Source of the DNA: Cerioporus squamosus
Taxonomy: Eukaryota; Basidiomycota; Agaricomycetes; Polyporales; Polyporaceae
Length of the DNA: 25,182 nucleotides
Assembly (NCBI GenBank): GCA_022592435.1
Contig: JABYQS010000393.1
Span: 1-25,182, forward strand
Reading direction: 5' to 3'
Shown here piece after piece: positions 7,382 to 17,254 of the stretch (the first letter of the stretch is position 1; every line of letters begins with the position of its first letter). The position numbers and the translations under genes are program-made. The notes beneath the pieces are model-generated. The model made no database searches and was not told the DNA's origin. It saw only the letters and a list, made by a program, of their open reading frames with translations.

Positions 7382-9013
7382 CAGGCCTTCGAGGTAGTGG
7401 CGCCATGCCTGAAGAGCACAAATGATAGTGAGCATCTCTTTGTCGTAGATCTCGTAGTTGCGCTCTGCATCATTCATGGACTCGGAGTGGAAAGCAACGG
7501 GGTGCCACTTCTCATCCTCCCCCTCCTGCGACAGCACCACACCGGTGGCAAACCCGGAAGCGTCGACTTCGATTCGAGTGGGTCGGTCAGGGTCGTAGAT
7601 GCGCAACACTGGGCTCGTGGTGAAGCACTGTTTCAGCGTATCGAACGCACCCTGTTCCTCCTCGCCCCACTGCCAGGGAACGTTACCCGTCAACTGGTCC
7701 AAGGGTTTGCAGATGGCGCTGAAGTTTCGGATGAAACGATGGTAGAAGTTTGCGAAGCCACGAAACTTCCTAATGTCAGAGACGTTCCGCGGTACCGGCC
7801 AATCTGCGATGCCCTTGACCTTGACTGGGTCCATCTTGACCTGGTTTTCGGATACGAACATGCCCAGGTACTCGACCTTCGTCTGTTCGAAATCGCACTT
7901 CTCTGGTTTGCAGAACAGGTCGTGTTCGCTGAGACGCTTCAGGACCTCTCAAACAAGGATGCGATGTTCCGCAAGGTCGTTGGTGAAGATGAGAATGTCG
8001 TCGAGATAGACGGTGACCTTGCTGAGAACGATGAGGTCCTTGAAGATGTCATTCATGAACACAGAGAAGGTGCTGGGCGAGTTGGCTAGGCCGAAGAACA
8101 TAACTGTCAGCTCGTAGAGTCCACGGTTGGTCACGAATGTGGCCTTCCACTCGTCGCCTGTCTTAATGCGCACATTGTTGTACCCCCACGGGATGTCGAG
8201 CTTTGTGAAGTACCTGGCCCGCTTGAGTCGATCCATAAGTTCCGAGACCAGCGGTAGCGGGTAACGGTTCTTGATGGTGATGTCGTTCAGTCGCCGATAG
8301 TCCTGTACGGGACGTAGACTGCCGTCCTTCTTTTTGACGAAGAAGAAGGGGGAGGACATCGGGGACTTCGACTCGCGGATGTAGCCTTTTGCCAGGTTCT
8401 CTTCCAGGAACTTGTCGAGCTCGACCTGCTCGTTCGGGGATAGAGGGTACACCTTGGAGTGGAACATCTTGGCATCCGGAACGAGTTCGATAGCATGATC
8501 GTAGGGGCGATGGTTGGGCAACCGCTCTGACGCCTCCTTTGAAAACACATCGAGGTACTCGTGGTAGTGTTCCGGGACAATCTGTTCCACAGGACGGGCT
8601 GGCCCTCGGCGCTGGTATTCTTGTTCAGCAAGCTCCTGCGAGTAGGTGTGGCTTGCCGAGACAAAGAGTTGAGGGGCATCCCACAATGAACGCCCCTCCG
8701 TCCAGGCATCCAGGAGGGCTTGCTCAGACCCATCCCAGTCCTCCATGTGCGGCGACTGGTCATCTTCATCCACCTCCTCGACCATCACTGCTGCGCATAC
8801 CCGCCCAATCTTCTTGGCTTTCCGAACCTCGCCGGTGAGCCTGTTCAGGATGACCATCCATACCAGGTGCTCGGTGACGGAGGCTTGGGTGGCAACGGCG
8901 TGATATGCTTTTGCGCCGCTCAGAAACCGGAGGCTCTCTTGCGTGTCCTTGCCATCGTACTCGCCAGGCAATAGCGAGGGCAAGAGTTTGGTGACGTCGA
9001 AGGCCGTTGCCAT
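7377..9013 (-). pseudogene. Ty3/gypsy polyprotein part: gag start fused to reverse transcriptase and RNase H
   Basis: From ATG 9013 the first ~55 residues (FDVTKLLPSLLPGEYDGKDT...) look like the start of a gag capsid domain. The frame then passes into the linker that normally lies between protease and reverse transcriptase (PQLFVSASHTYSQELAEQEY, then IVPEHYHEYLDVFSKEASER). No gag zinc knuckle or protease DTG is present, so an internal deletion joined them, probably near 8790-8830. The reverse transcriptase is well preserved: PFFFVKKKDGSLRPVQDYR, YPLPLVSELMDRL, FTKLDIPWGYNNV (Pro where Arg is usual) and the catalytic YLDDILIF. A TGA stop at 7951-7949 precedes an otherwise continuous thumb and RNase H region (YHRFIRNFSAICKPL; IEVDASGFATGVVL). 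The sequence reaches the solo LTR insertion at 7377. It would copy RNA to cDNA if intact. Confidence 0.88.
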
Positions 9014-9753
9014 GGGGGGAAGATTGGAGGTTGTAGAGGATGGTGAAGAGCCCTGAGACGGACTACTTGTAGTCGCTGGTCGTGAGGGGTTGCGAGGGGA
9101 TATGGGTGGTGGAGTAGTCCGAGGCGGGGAATTGAGGACGATGTCGGGCTGTCGTCCCTCCAGTTGAGACTGGGGGGTGGTGTGGTTGCTGGGCTCAGCA
9201 ATCCCGATGCTCGCCGTTGCAAGCGTTCACTGGCAAGAGTGAGCGCGGCTGGTAGAGGGATACGCGCGCCGCTGGCTGGGGAAGCGGTAGGGGGGGTGTT
9301 GGTGCGGCTAGGGATCCGACTTGGTGGGCGAGTGCCGGGGCGACTGACCGCTTCACGAGCTGCCTGGTGCAAAGGGCGTCCGCTCGCTGTAGTGGTGGCG
9401 ATCGGCTGTGCAAGTCAGTTGCGGATCTGGTCCGCCGATGCAACGTCAGGGAAGGAGTACGCGTCAAGCTCGGGCCAGGACTCGTCGTCTGCGGGGATAG
9501 TGATGTGCCAGTTGGGGCATGGTTGTTGGGCGCAGACGTGGAATTGTCTGTCAGTACTGTTCCAGTGTTGGTCTTCCTGCGCAGCAACGTGGAATGCGTG
9601 ACTGGACTTTCTACACGGGAGGTTTTCGCACTCCAGGATGAATCTTCGACCGCAAGACGCGAAGTCAGGTGATCGCGAGGGATCGCCCCGTGCAACGGGT
9701 GTAGGGGAGAGGGGGTGGGGAACGCCGGTGCTCGTGTTGAAGTTTCGACCTAA
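9014..9753 (-). pseudogene. Leader / gag-region remnant of the gypsy element
   Basis: From about 9753 the minus strand has a long open frame with a Cys/His-containing stretch (CENLPCRKS, FHVCAQQPCPNWHI) and an acidic Trp motif (PADDESWPELDAYSFPD). It is broken by a TGA at 9417-9415 and continues as a Pro/Ser/Thr/Arg-rich segment. A change of frame between about 9230 and 9150 is needed to join the Pro-rich sequence that leads into ATG 9013. I see no ATG near the start. Position and composition suit the N-terminal extension of a gypsy gag, but no domain is recognisable. The TGA sits where CGA would give Arg, as in the pol stop. Confidence 0.5.
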
Positions 9754-10020
9754 TGTTACGACTGATCGTCGAGGGAGATCAGGGGAACTCACGAAGACGA
9801 GCAGGGGCAGAGACGAGCACTTGTGCAGCGAGAGCGGAGCAGTGCTCGACGATCAGGGCTGGGGACAAGGTGTATTGAGCAACATATCTACGGAGCGAAA
9901 TACAGCTTGGCTTACCTGGGGACAAGAGGTCGAAACTGAGGGTCCCCAGGTAGCGCTCATGGTCTTATATACATGAGGGAACAATAATGTAATGGAGACA
10001 ATAGCGCGAGAGCGTCATAG
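9754..10020 (-). mobile_element. Probable remnant of the gypsy element's 5' LTR
   Basis: On the minus strand TATATAAGACC (9971-9961) is a good core promoter. About 210 bases downstream the sequence GTAACA ends at 9754, followed by TTAGGTCGAAAC, where a primer-binding site would be expected. This arrangement (promoter, short untranslated stretch, ..CA end, then the gag-like frame) suggests the R-U5 part of a 5' LTR. The outer U3 end cannot be fixed because hAT-2 coding begins near 10030, and no second copy exists in the window to prove it. It is unrelated to the solo LTR family. Confidence 0.4.
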
Positions 10021-10051
10021 TGGATGAACAATAGGAAGTCCAAAGAAGGAA

Positions 10052-10932
10052 ATGAATAGTACCGGGGATACATTTGTAACAAAGGTCACCATGAAGTTCC
10101 CATGGCCAGGGGGGGTGAAGGAGGAAGGTAGATGGTGTTTGATCTGCAAGTAAGTACATGGCATCGTGAGTACATGTGGACAGGGACTCACCGTGGTCGT
10201 TGACAGAGAAAGCCTGCGCGTGAAGAAGAACAAAGGTGTCCGCGCCGGCTGGTACAAGGGACACAACTCGACGTGTCATTCCACATTGCCTCTGCCCACT
10301 ACGAAGCGTACAGCAAGCGCTGCAAGAATGCCAGCCTTGAGGAGAACCATCGGTGCATACCGAAGGCAATCTTGAGGTCGCGAGAGGTGGCGAGGGTGGC
10401 GGAGGAGGGGAAGAAGGGGGGACAGAAGACACTCGACGGCGTCGTGCAGAAGGTTGAAGCTCTGACGGCTTTCAGCCGCAAGGCCATCCTGAAAGGGGTG
10501 ACAGAGCTCGTGGTCTGTATTGGACTAACCTTATCTTTGTCCAGGCTCTCGCTCTCGCTGATGACAAGCATTTCAACAACTGCTTGGTGATCATGCGCCC
10601 GAAGACTAAGCGTTCCGAGCTCCCAACCCGGTCAACTGTCCGTGCACGCATCAACAACAACTTCATCGACTTCTGGACACCCTTCGCACCGACATCGCGC
10701 ATGCCCCGGGGTCAGTCTCAAGCAGATGGGATATGTGGACCGCGTCGCACACGTTGGACGCGTACTTCGGCCTTCTCGTCCAATGGGTCTCCATCGATCT
10801 AGATACAGGTGCATGGACGATGCGTGACGAGGTTGCCGCTTGCCACAAGGTCCGGGAATCACAGCGGCGCAAACTTGGGCAGATACTTCTGTTGTTCCTC
10901 GATCGTGCCGGTATCACTTCGAAAGATCACAG
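10052..10932 (+). pseudogene. hAT-2: broken hAT transposase, N-terminal half
   Basis: From ATG 10052 the frame gives MNSTGDTFVTKVTMKFPWPG, then GRWCLICK, the Cys-x2-Cys half of a BED zinc finger. A short intron follows (about 10150-10203). After it come GWYKGHNSTCH and, one deleted base later (near 10277), FHIASAHYEAYSKRC with the His pair, then NHRCIPK. Next are FSRKAILKGVTELV, a probable 32-nt intron and ALADDKHFNNCLVIMRPK. A further frameshift near 10670 leads to LRTDIAHAPGS, WDMWTASHTLDAYFGLLVQW (start of the catalytic domain) and LLFLDRAGITSKD, where LTR copy C cuts in at about 10933. At least two single-base frameshifts plus the loss of the C-terminal half make it non-functional. It differs in sequence from hAT-1 and hAT-3. 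Confidence 0.82.
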
Positions 10933-11330
10933 CGAGTGGACAAACACGAGTCCTCAGTCAGTAGAGCAAAAGACTAATAGCATAGACACAGTACCTAGCA
11001 GACGAGTGGACAACACGAGCTAAAAGTACTTGTAAGTAAGCATAAGTAGATATAGGTAGGCGAGTACTTACGCCTCAGTCAGTAGACAAAGATGAGGAGA
11101 CGAAGCCCAAGAGTCCCTCCTTATATACTTTGTCTGGAGTAACATGAGTAAGCGACAGAAAGGAGAGCATAATGCTGTCCTGAGTCAGAACGAGTAGGGA
11201 TTACTCAGACGATGACGAAGGATGACGAAGATACGACAAATACGAGGTCACAAGGGCATGTCTAGTACAGCCCAGAGATATCTAGAAAGAACTAGAAAGG
11301 TCCGGAGTGTTGCAGAACGCACTGGAATTG
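10933..11330 (-). mobile_element. LTR copy C, truncated at both ends
   Basis: The reverse complement matches the solo LTR from about 6935 to 7340, including the TATATA box, the CTCAGTC/GACTGAG blocks and the internal duplication. It therefore lacks about 155 bases at the LTR start and about 35 at its end. Its outer borders coincide with the break in hAT-2 (about 10932) and the break in the Plavaka transposase (11331). No flanking duplication is visible. It was probably part of a recombination event that joined the two DNA transposons, or was trimmed by later deletions. Confidence 0.82.
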
Positions 11331-14300
11331 CAGAAACGGAGTGACCGTCATCATGAGGGACAAATCCGACGCGGGGATGCCGCTTGGCCTTGAAGCCGTG
11401 AGGTGCCGTGGGGTCTAGTCCGAACCAGCGCACCCAGAGTATGTCTATCCGCTGAGGACGTGAAGCGGGGGTTCCTGGGACAGCGTCAGTGCGGTAGACA
11501 TTGATGTGGAAGATGTGGATCACACGGGAGTACCAGTAGGGATGCGCGTTCCACTGTTGGACTCGTTGTCATCCTCGTGAGAGAGCGTCATGATGTCGGG
11601 ATGGGAACCCGGGTCGATCACATCTTGGGAGCGGCGCATGTCGTACGTCGTGTAGTTGAGTCGCATGCGGTGGTGATGATAGATACGGTTCGCGACAAAG
11701 CGGAGCGCACTGCGGTCGGCCACTGAGCACTCAGGTTCTTCGCCCTGGAACATGTCTCCGTTGAGGCGGGCGATGATATGATCGGAAAGTCTTGGAGGAA
11801 TTTCTGCAAGGAGAAAACACGGTGGGTCAGATGTCGTGACACATGCCACGGAGAGAGAGTACAAACGTCGAATGCTGGATCACCTCGGTGCTTGGCAATC
11901 CATCCAGAGATGTCGTCATATTCGCGCTCGGACTCGGCGATGTGGTACTGTTGACGGGGATCTACAGCTTCCTCAGGGGCGCAATCCTGTCTGCGACAAG
12001 TGTCAGAGAATTGAGGGCGACCAAGAGGAGTAACACGGGGTCCTGCAGGGGCCAGAGGAGCGACGGGTTGCTGTACATGTTCGCGCTCACGCTCAATAAG
12101 CGCGGCCTTCTTGCGAATCTTGGACTCGAGATCGATGTGGCGTGCGATCTGTCTGGCATGACGGTGCTTGTTGGTGCGAGCGTAAAACCGCTTGACATGC
12201 CGATGCTCAAGTTCTCCCTGTAGAGCAGATGATCAGATCGATAGACATGGATGCAGAAGCTGGCAGACACGCACTGTTTGTGTCGTCCAATTGTCGCTAG
12301 GTCCGAAACGCCGGATGTGAGCCGCGTAGTCCCACAGCGAGTGGTATTTGTACGTCTTCAAGCTGAAGGACTTGCGCTTGCGTGTGGTACTCGCGGATGC
12401 GTGACCAGTGGCACGCCCCTTTCCTTTGCCTTTGTTCGCCAGAGCAGCTCGGCGTCGGCCACGAGCAGCGCTCTCCCTCGGGAGCTCATAGGTGTCGTAC
12501 TTCTTGCATGTGGTCCTTGCAAACTTCCGAGTCGACTGTTATAGATTGACTGTGGCAACGTCGAGGAGATCGAGGGTGTCGTCTGTGTGGAGTCGGAGCT
12601 TGGCAAGGGCATGCCAGCATCCATAGTCGAAGAGCATGTCGAGTATTATCCGGTTGTCTTGATCGTCATCGGGGAGGCCGTCGAATACTGACATAGAACA
12701 CTAGATGACCATGCACCAGTCAGTAGTGGGCATCGTCGTGTAAATGATGTACGTACTTGCAAAGAGTCTTCATAATCGCGTGCTGCAAGCTTCTTCAGGT
12801 CTGCCATGTTGTTTACGAAGCGACGGATGGTATTCCGTCCGAACGTAGGAATTGATCGGTACCTTGTGTGAATGAAGTTAGTCATGTTGCAGAGCACGCT
12901 ACAAGGTAATCGAATGAGTACCTCTCATTAAACTTCTGAATCTTGTCATCTCCAAATGCGTGGAGAAGACGCACCAGGTGCGTGAGGGTAGACTTCCAAA
13001 CTCCTAACTCAAACTCATGCATGAGGTCGGGCACGTACATCGAGTAGAAGTTAAAGCCAAATTCCTGGTGGAGCTTGGCCGAGAAGGCATTCTGTGCAGT
13101 CGCATCAGCTCAGTGAAGTGCGGACATGGGAAGATGAAGCACTTACTCGTGTTGGTGTTAGAGACATCGGCTCCAGTGTGCGCTTCAGCCATACACTCGT
13201 CAATGGGACCCCGTCCTCGAAGAGCCATTTCCGAGCTAGTTTAATGCGAGCTTGAATGTCGGCAGTGTCCCCGCGTACCTTGTTGCGCCGATGAAGATCG
13301 TTCAGGACCCCCATCTCCGGGACTTTCTCCTTGTCGATGTAACAACGGGGGCATGGACATTTTGCGAAATATCGGAGACATGTTGCAAGAATTCTAGAGG
13401 GATATTGCGTCAGCACAACAGATGAGCTGTATGGACAAAGTGGCGGTCAGCTCACTTCTCAACATAGTCTGCCGAATGGATGAGAAAGCGAGGGAACATG
13501 CGGCGGCGAATCTCGTCACCGCAGAAGATGATAACTCTGTGTCGATAGGCATCCAGGAATTTATCATCAAGTAGCAGCAGAATGACAGCTTGGTACAGCT
13601 CACGTCGACAGAACGTTAGGAGCTCTGCTCGGGGAGCCGTGCCATCAAAGGTCTTCATGAACCAATCGGTGAAGTCATCTGGGAGCTGGTACGTTCTGTC
13701 AAATTCGTACTGAGTGTTAGGACAGTCAAAGCCACATACCGATGGGATGTATGCGATATGTTGCGCCGAGAATGAAGTCGGCCGGCCGCGTGTGTACTTC
13801 GACTGCAGGCCAGTGTACGCGTATATAGGCCAGAGTGACGCAGTCCCAAAACTTGCCAGATGTGTTGAATCGGACCACAGGAGGATCGGTCCGATGGCGT
13901 ACTCCAGGTCTGGAGGGTCGTCTGGATGCCGTGGACGTGCCTGGAGATCTGCATCGGCGTCGAGCATCTCATCAGAGTTATAGAACTCTGTGTAGACCCT
14001 GCGTGGAAGAAGACGTTCCTCGGGAGGCAAGGACAAGGATTGAGCAGATTGCTGGGGCTGCGACGCATGATTGACTGGCAAACGGGACGATGGGCGGCAC
14101 ATCATTCTATGGGGGATCCAGTGGAAGTCACAGGCTGCTGAAGATTTGTATGTATCAACGAAGACGTCTAGGAGGTCTCGGACGAGAACATCGTCGATAG
14201 GGAACTGAGGGGCCAGCTCCTCGGACGCAAACTTCACGCCTTCTTTTGGGATGCGAACCAAGACCCGTGCATGCCGCCATCCGTGCTTCAAAGGAAAGAC

Positions 14301-15340
14301 GGACGCAGTGTCATCGTGCGTGTCCCAGCCTTCAAGTCGCGCTTGGGCTCCCTCTATCGTGAACCCAGGGGGGAAGTGCAAAGCCGAGAAGCCCGGCGCA
14401 TGGATGACATCGCGCACAAGGGCGTTCACAGCTCGGTTTGACGACACATTCGGGTGATCGTATTGCCATTTCAACAGAAGGAACTCGGACATGTTCCGCA
14501 TAGGTGCATAGATGTCTGGATCTGGGATACCAGTGGAAGGAGGGCGAGGGAGAGAAGGAGCTTGGGAGTGGGATTGGGATGCCGCGGGCGAGGCCGGAGT
14601 CCTCTCCTCACCGACCTGGACTTCTCGAAATGCGGATGGCACACGGCCATCTGTACTCGGTGCAGCATGAGGAAATGCTGCAGGATCCAGCAGATCCTGC
14701 AGCGTCTTCCTCTCCTCAGGATCGTGCTGAGGTCGTCTCATATACTCCCGGTACACGCCAAACGCATTCGGTTCGGTGCGGATCGAGAATGCTGGCGGCC
14801 CTGGGTCAGGATCTGGCTGCTCAACAGGTGACATGTCCTCAGAGCTTGCGGCAGGAGGACCAGGGGGTTGGGGAGGCGGAGTAGGAGGGCGGATGTGTGC
14901 GGGCAGCCCGGCAAGAGACGTTGGCTGCAGATTTGCTATCCACCCCGGGGGTCGCCGAACCCTTCCAGCTCTACTCACAAATGCGGGTGGCGGAGGGGGA
15001 GGACTAGGCTGACGAGGAAGGGGTAGGAGGGGCTTCCGGTCCAGTTAGCTATGTCAGTATATACACAGACGTCTGAACGTACCTCGACCTCCACAGCTGC
15101 CATGTCATCCTCTTCGTCTCCTCCCAGCCCTAGTCCATGCCATTCCTCAGCCTCAGCCTCAGCAGCTTCCTCCTCTTGCTTCCTTCGCTTCTCGTCCCTC
15201 CTAGCCTGCTCCTGAGCTTTCCGTTTAGTTGCGGCTGCCCGCATGCGCGCCTGCAGGGCCGGGCAGTCGTTGATATGTCGGGCATATTGACGGTCGTTGT
15301 CGAACTTGTCGCCACAAGCGCATACAAGCGAAGTAGACAT
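11331..15340 (-). pseudogene. Plavaka-family (CMC superfamily) transposase, nearly complete, C-terminus cut off
   Basis: Exons on the minus strand: 15340-15083, 15008-13456, 13393-13147, 13091-12922, 12862-12757, 12700-12275, 12217-about 11884, and 11803-11331, with GT-AG introns of about 55-80 nt. The N-terminus has a zinc-finger-like CACGDKFDNDRQYARHINDC, then a Lys/Glu-rich helix. Exon 2 carries ILLWSDSTHLASFG, with the first catalytic Asp, and TRGRPTSFSAQHIAYIPS. It ends with the block IIFCGDEIRRRMFPRFL. Next come CPCPRCYIDKEKVPEMG, then VPDLMHEFELGVWK with the third catalytic acid, IPTFGRNTIRRF, GELEHRHVKRFYARTNK, NYTTYDMRRSQDVIDP and ILWVRWFGLD. Faults are a TAA at 12541-12539, a frameshift near 11550 and loss of the last part to LTR copy C. 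The enzyme would cut and paste its own element in the nucleus. This copy is recently broken. Confidence 0.93.
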
Positions 15341-15370
15341 TGAGTTTGAGAGGAGTTGTGGACACCTAGA

Positions 15371-15376
15371 TATATA
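15371..15376 (-). promoter_or_regulatory. TATA-like box of the Plavaka transposase gene
   Basis: TATATA on the minus strand lies about 30 bases upstream of the ATG at 15340, in the short gap (15341-15463) shared with the divergent gene on the plus strand. The gap is too short for two separate promoters, so the two genes may share control. Confidence 0.45.
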
Positions 15377-15463
15377 GTGAAGCAGAAGGAGAGAGTCCGA
15401 GTCTGAGGAAGCTCGAGTGGCTCAGCGCGAGATTCACGACCACGTGATCTTGCTAAACGCGCT

Positions 15464-16988
15464 ATGACCGACGTGCCCGCGGACTTTCAATCCATCTCTT
15501 GTCTCTCGCGGCGGTGGTGCACAAAGCAAGAGTGGCCGCTGCGTCTTTAAAGCCCTCCGTCCCATCTGTCGGTATGCTCTCTACCTCGCTCCTTCCACAA
15601 TCTTCACCACTCATGAGTTCAAAGCACTACTCGTCCCTCTTCAGCCGCAGCCGCACGAGCCGGAGTCGCCCGAGGGTTCCAAAGGCGACCCTTGGTCAAG
15701 GCCCTCGCCTGCAGCAAACGCCTCCTCGCCGTCAGACAACATCAAGCACGGGCACGCCACTTACGGAGACATCGACCGTCCCGAGGACGCCCCGCAACCT
15801 AGAGGGCAGCCCGGAACGCCAATCACCGTCTCGGTCGGCCAGCTCTCAAGTACCACGGCCGGAGAGAATAGCAGCCCCGCAGACAAGGAAAATCGCTTAC
15901 CTGGCACACCACGCATTCGCGCTAGAGGAGACTGTGGAGGGGACGACGACAGGTATGTGGAGGATGAGGAAGCAGACGAAGAGGACCGTGGTAGGGACCC
16001 CAAGCGGCGCAGGATGCGCCATGTGAAAGATACCGTCCTCAGTATGATGGCGGATCTTTCAAGTCATCTCCTCCGTCTTCGCCTGCATTGACTGGCTCGA
16101 CTGGCTCGATGCCCTCACTAGTCACAGTCTCAGACAGCGAGCCTGGGGTCACAGTCTCAGACAGCGAGCCTGGGGTCACCGACGACATTGACGAGTCCGA
16201 CTACGACATGCTGCCCGTGCGAGACCTGGCGCATAGTATCGACACCTTCTTCCTTTGCTCTGGCGTTCCGCGCCACGACCACTGGACGTCACCTCGAAGC
16301 CGCCACTCCATCCTCGCGCAGCTCCATATCACCGTCAAGTATCCCACCCTTCTTGCTGAGGTAGTTGGGCGCAGATTGCTCGAGCTTGAGGTAGTGGACA
16401 GGGTGCACGCTGAGAGATACAAGGTGAGTACACCGTATTAGGTCGCACTTGCGCAGCGCACAGATTACATGCCCCCTTCTAGATTAACTTACCGACAAAT
16501 CTAACGCAATGCGCGCGCTCCCTCCGACGGTTTGGAATGCATTCTGGGCCAACATCATGAACAGCCGCATCTACGCTCACCTGAACAACGCACAATGTGA
16601 TGCCATCAAGACCATCCTGTATCTTTACAAGTTCTACAGTGCCCTCCACAGTCTAGCTTCTGATACCTGGGATGACTTCCTCGACCGCATTCTCGCTGCC
16701 GCAGAGATGTGTGAGTACATAGACACTCCGGTTGAGGAGGCCATCTATGACATCAAGCTGTGGGCCATGGATGCCGTCCCGGTGAGTTCATTTCTGACTG
16801 TGTTGTAATATGGACTCATTGCATGACAGGACACTTTCCCTGCCGATGATCTTGAAGACGACTTATCTCTTGGAGATGTCGAGTCGGATGGAGAAAAAGG
16901 GTTGGATGGAGAAAAAGAGTCGGATGAAGTCGAGGGGACCCACCAGGAGGCCGGTAGCACATCAAACTCGGACTCGGAGGGGATCTAG
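15464..16988 (+). pseudogene. Gene of unknown function, divergent from Plavaka, broken frame
   Basis: I recognise no family. Three coding-like segments are visible. At 15580-16085 there is a Pro/Ser-rich then acidic stretch ending with a basic, nuclear-signal-like DPKRRRMRHVKDTVLSMMADL. At 16030-16423, in another frame, two copies of VTVSDSEPG lead into DESDYDMLPVRDLAHSIDTFFLC and a helical part ending HAERYK, with a clean donor at 16424. At 16483-16781 the exon begins INLPTNLTQC, shifts by one base at a T run near 16530, and continues WNAFWANIMNSRIYAHLNN. A clear intron (16782-16829, 48 nt) leads to an acidic C-terminus ending at the TAG 16986-16988. The start is uncertain; ATG 15464 is the first plausible one but is out of frame. 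Coding character, introns and acidic tail argue for a real protein that has decayed. It may be a second gene of the Plavaka element. Confidence 0.5.
16121..16174 (+). repeat. Perfect 27-bp tandem duplication in coding sequence
   Basis: The unit at 16121-16147 is repeated without change at 16148-16174, and its first five bases follow once more. It encodes VTVSDSEPG twice in frame, a multiple of three, so the duplication did not disturb the frame. Perfect identity implies a recent origin. Confidence 0.9.
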
Positions 16989-17134
16989 AAGACTGCAGGA
17001 CGTAGTAATAGCAGTCCGTGTGCTTGTATAGTGTGTGTTGAAGGTCGTAACAAAATGTCGTGTTCTACAGTGGGCAGTGCAGCTACTTTTACGTCTGTGA
17101 CTTCGTCGATCTTGTGGATAACCGAGGGATCATG

Positions 17135-17230
17135 CACCCACACCCACACCCATTGACCCAGCGCCTAAACCCATACCCATACCCGTCACCCGCGCATGTG
17201 GGTGTGGGTTTTTGTGGATATGGGTGTGCG
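17135..17230. repeat. ACCC / GGGT-rich inverted-repeat patch, transposon-end-like
   Basis: The stretch holds an ACCCACACCCACACCCAT run, then ACCCATACCCATACCCGTCACCC, and then the opposite strand version. ACCCACACCCA at 17136-17146 and TGGGTGTGGGT at 17199-17209 are an exact inverted pair, and ATGGGTGTG follows at 17219-17227. Such GGGT-rich, self-complementary sequence is typical of hAT ends, and the left end of hAT-3 (24083-24190) has the same flavour. It lies between the gene at 15464-16988 and the 3' end of a LINE, so it may instead be an end of the Plavaka element. Confidence 0.5.
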
Positions 17231-17254
17231 TATGACCCCTTCCACCCTGGGGTT

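Noticed and set aside
7343..8089. 248-codon plus-strand ORF
   Set aside because: It lies antisense to the well-identified reverse transcriptase and RNase H frame and has no domain of its own; its first codons lie in the solo LTR.
14454..14884. Plus-strand ORFs of about 125 codons
   Set aside because: They are antisense shadows of exon 2 of the Plavaka transposase.
15499..16026. 175-codon plus-strand ORF as the main frame of the gene divergent from Plavaka
   Set aside because: It starts with TTG, not ATG, and is Ser/Arg/Pro-rich as expected of an out-of-frame reading. The neighbouring frame ends with a better-formed acidic and basic sequence. The choice is not certain.
17135..17230. Telomeric repeat tract
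   Set aside because: The units are mixed GGGTGT/GGGTAT in both orientations, not an array of TTAGGG, and the sequence is an inverted repeat.
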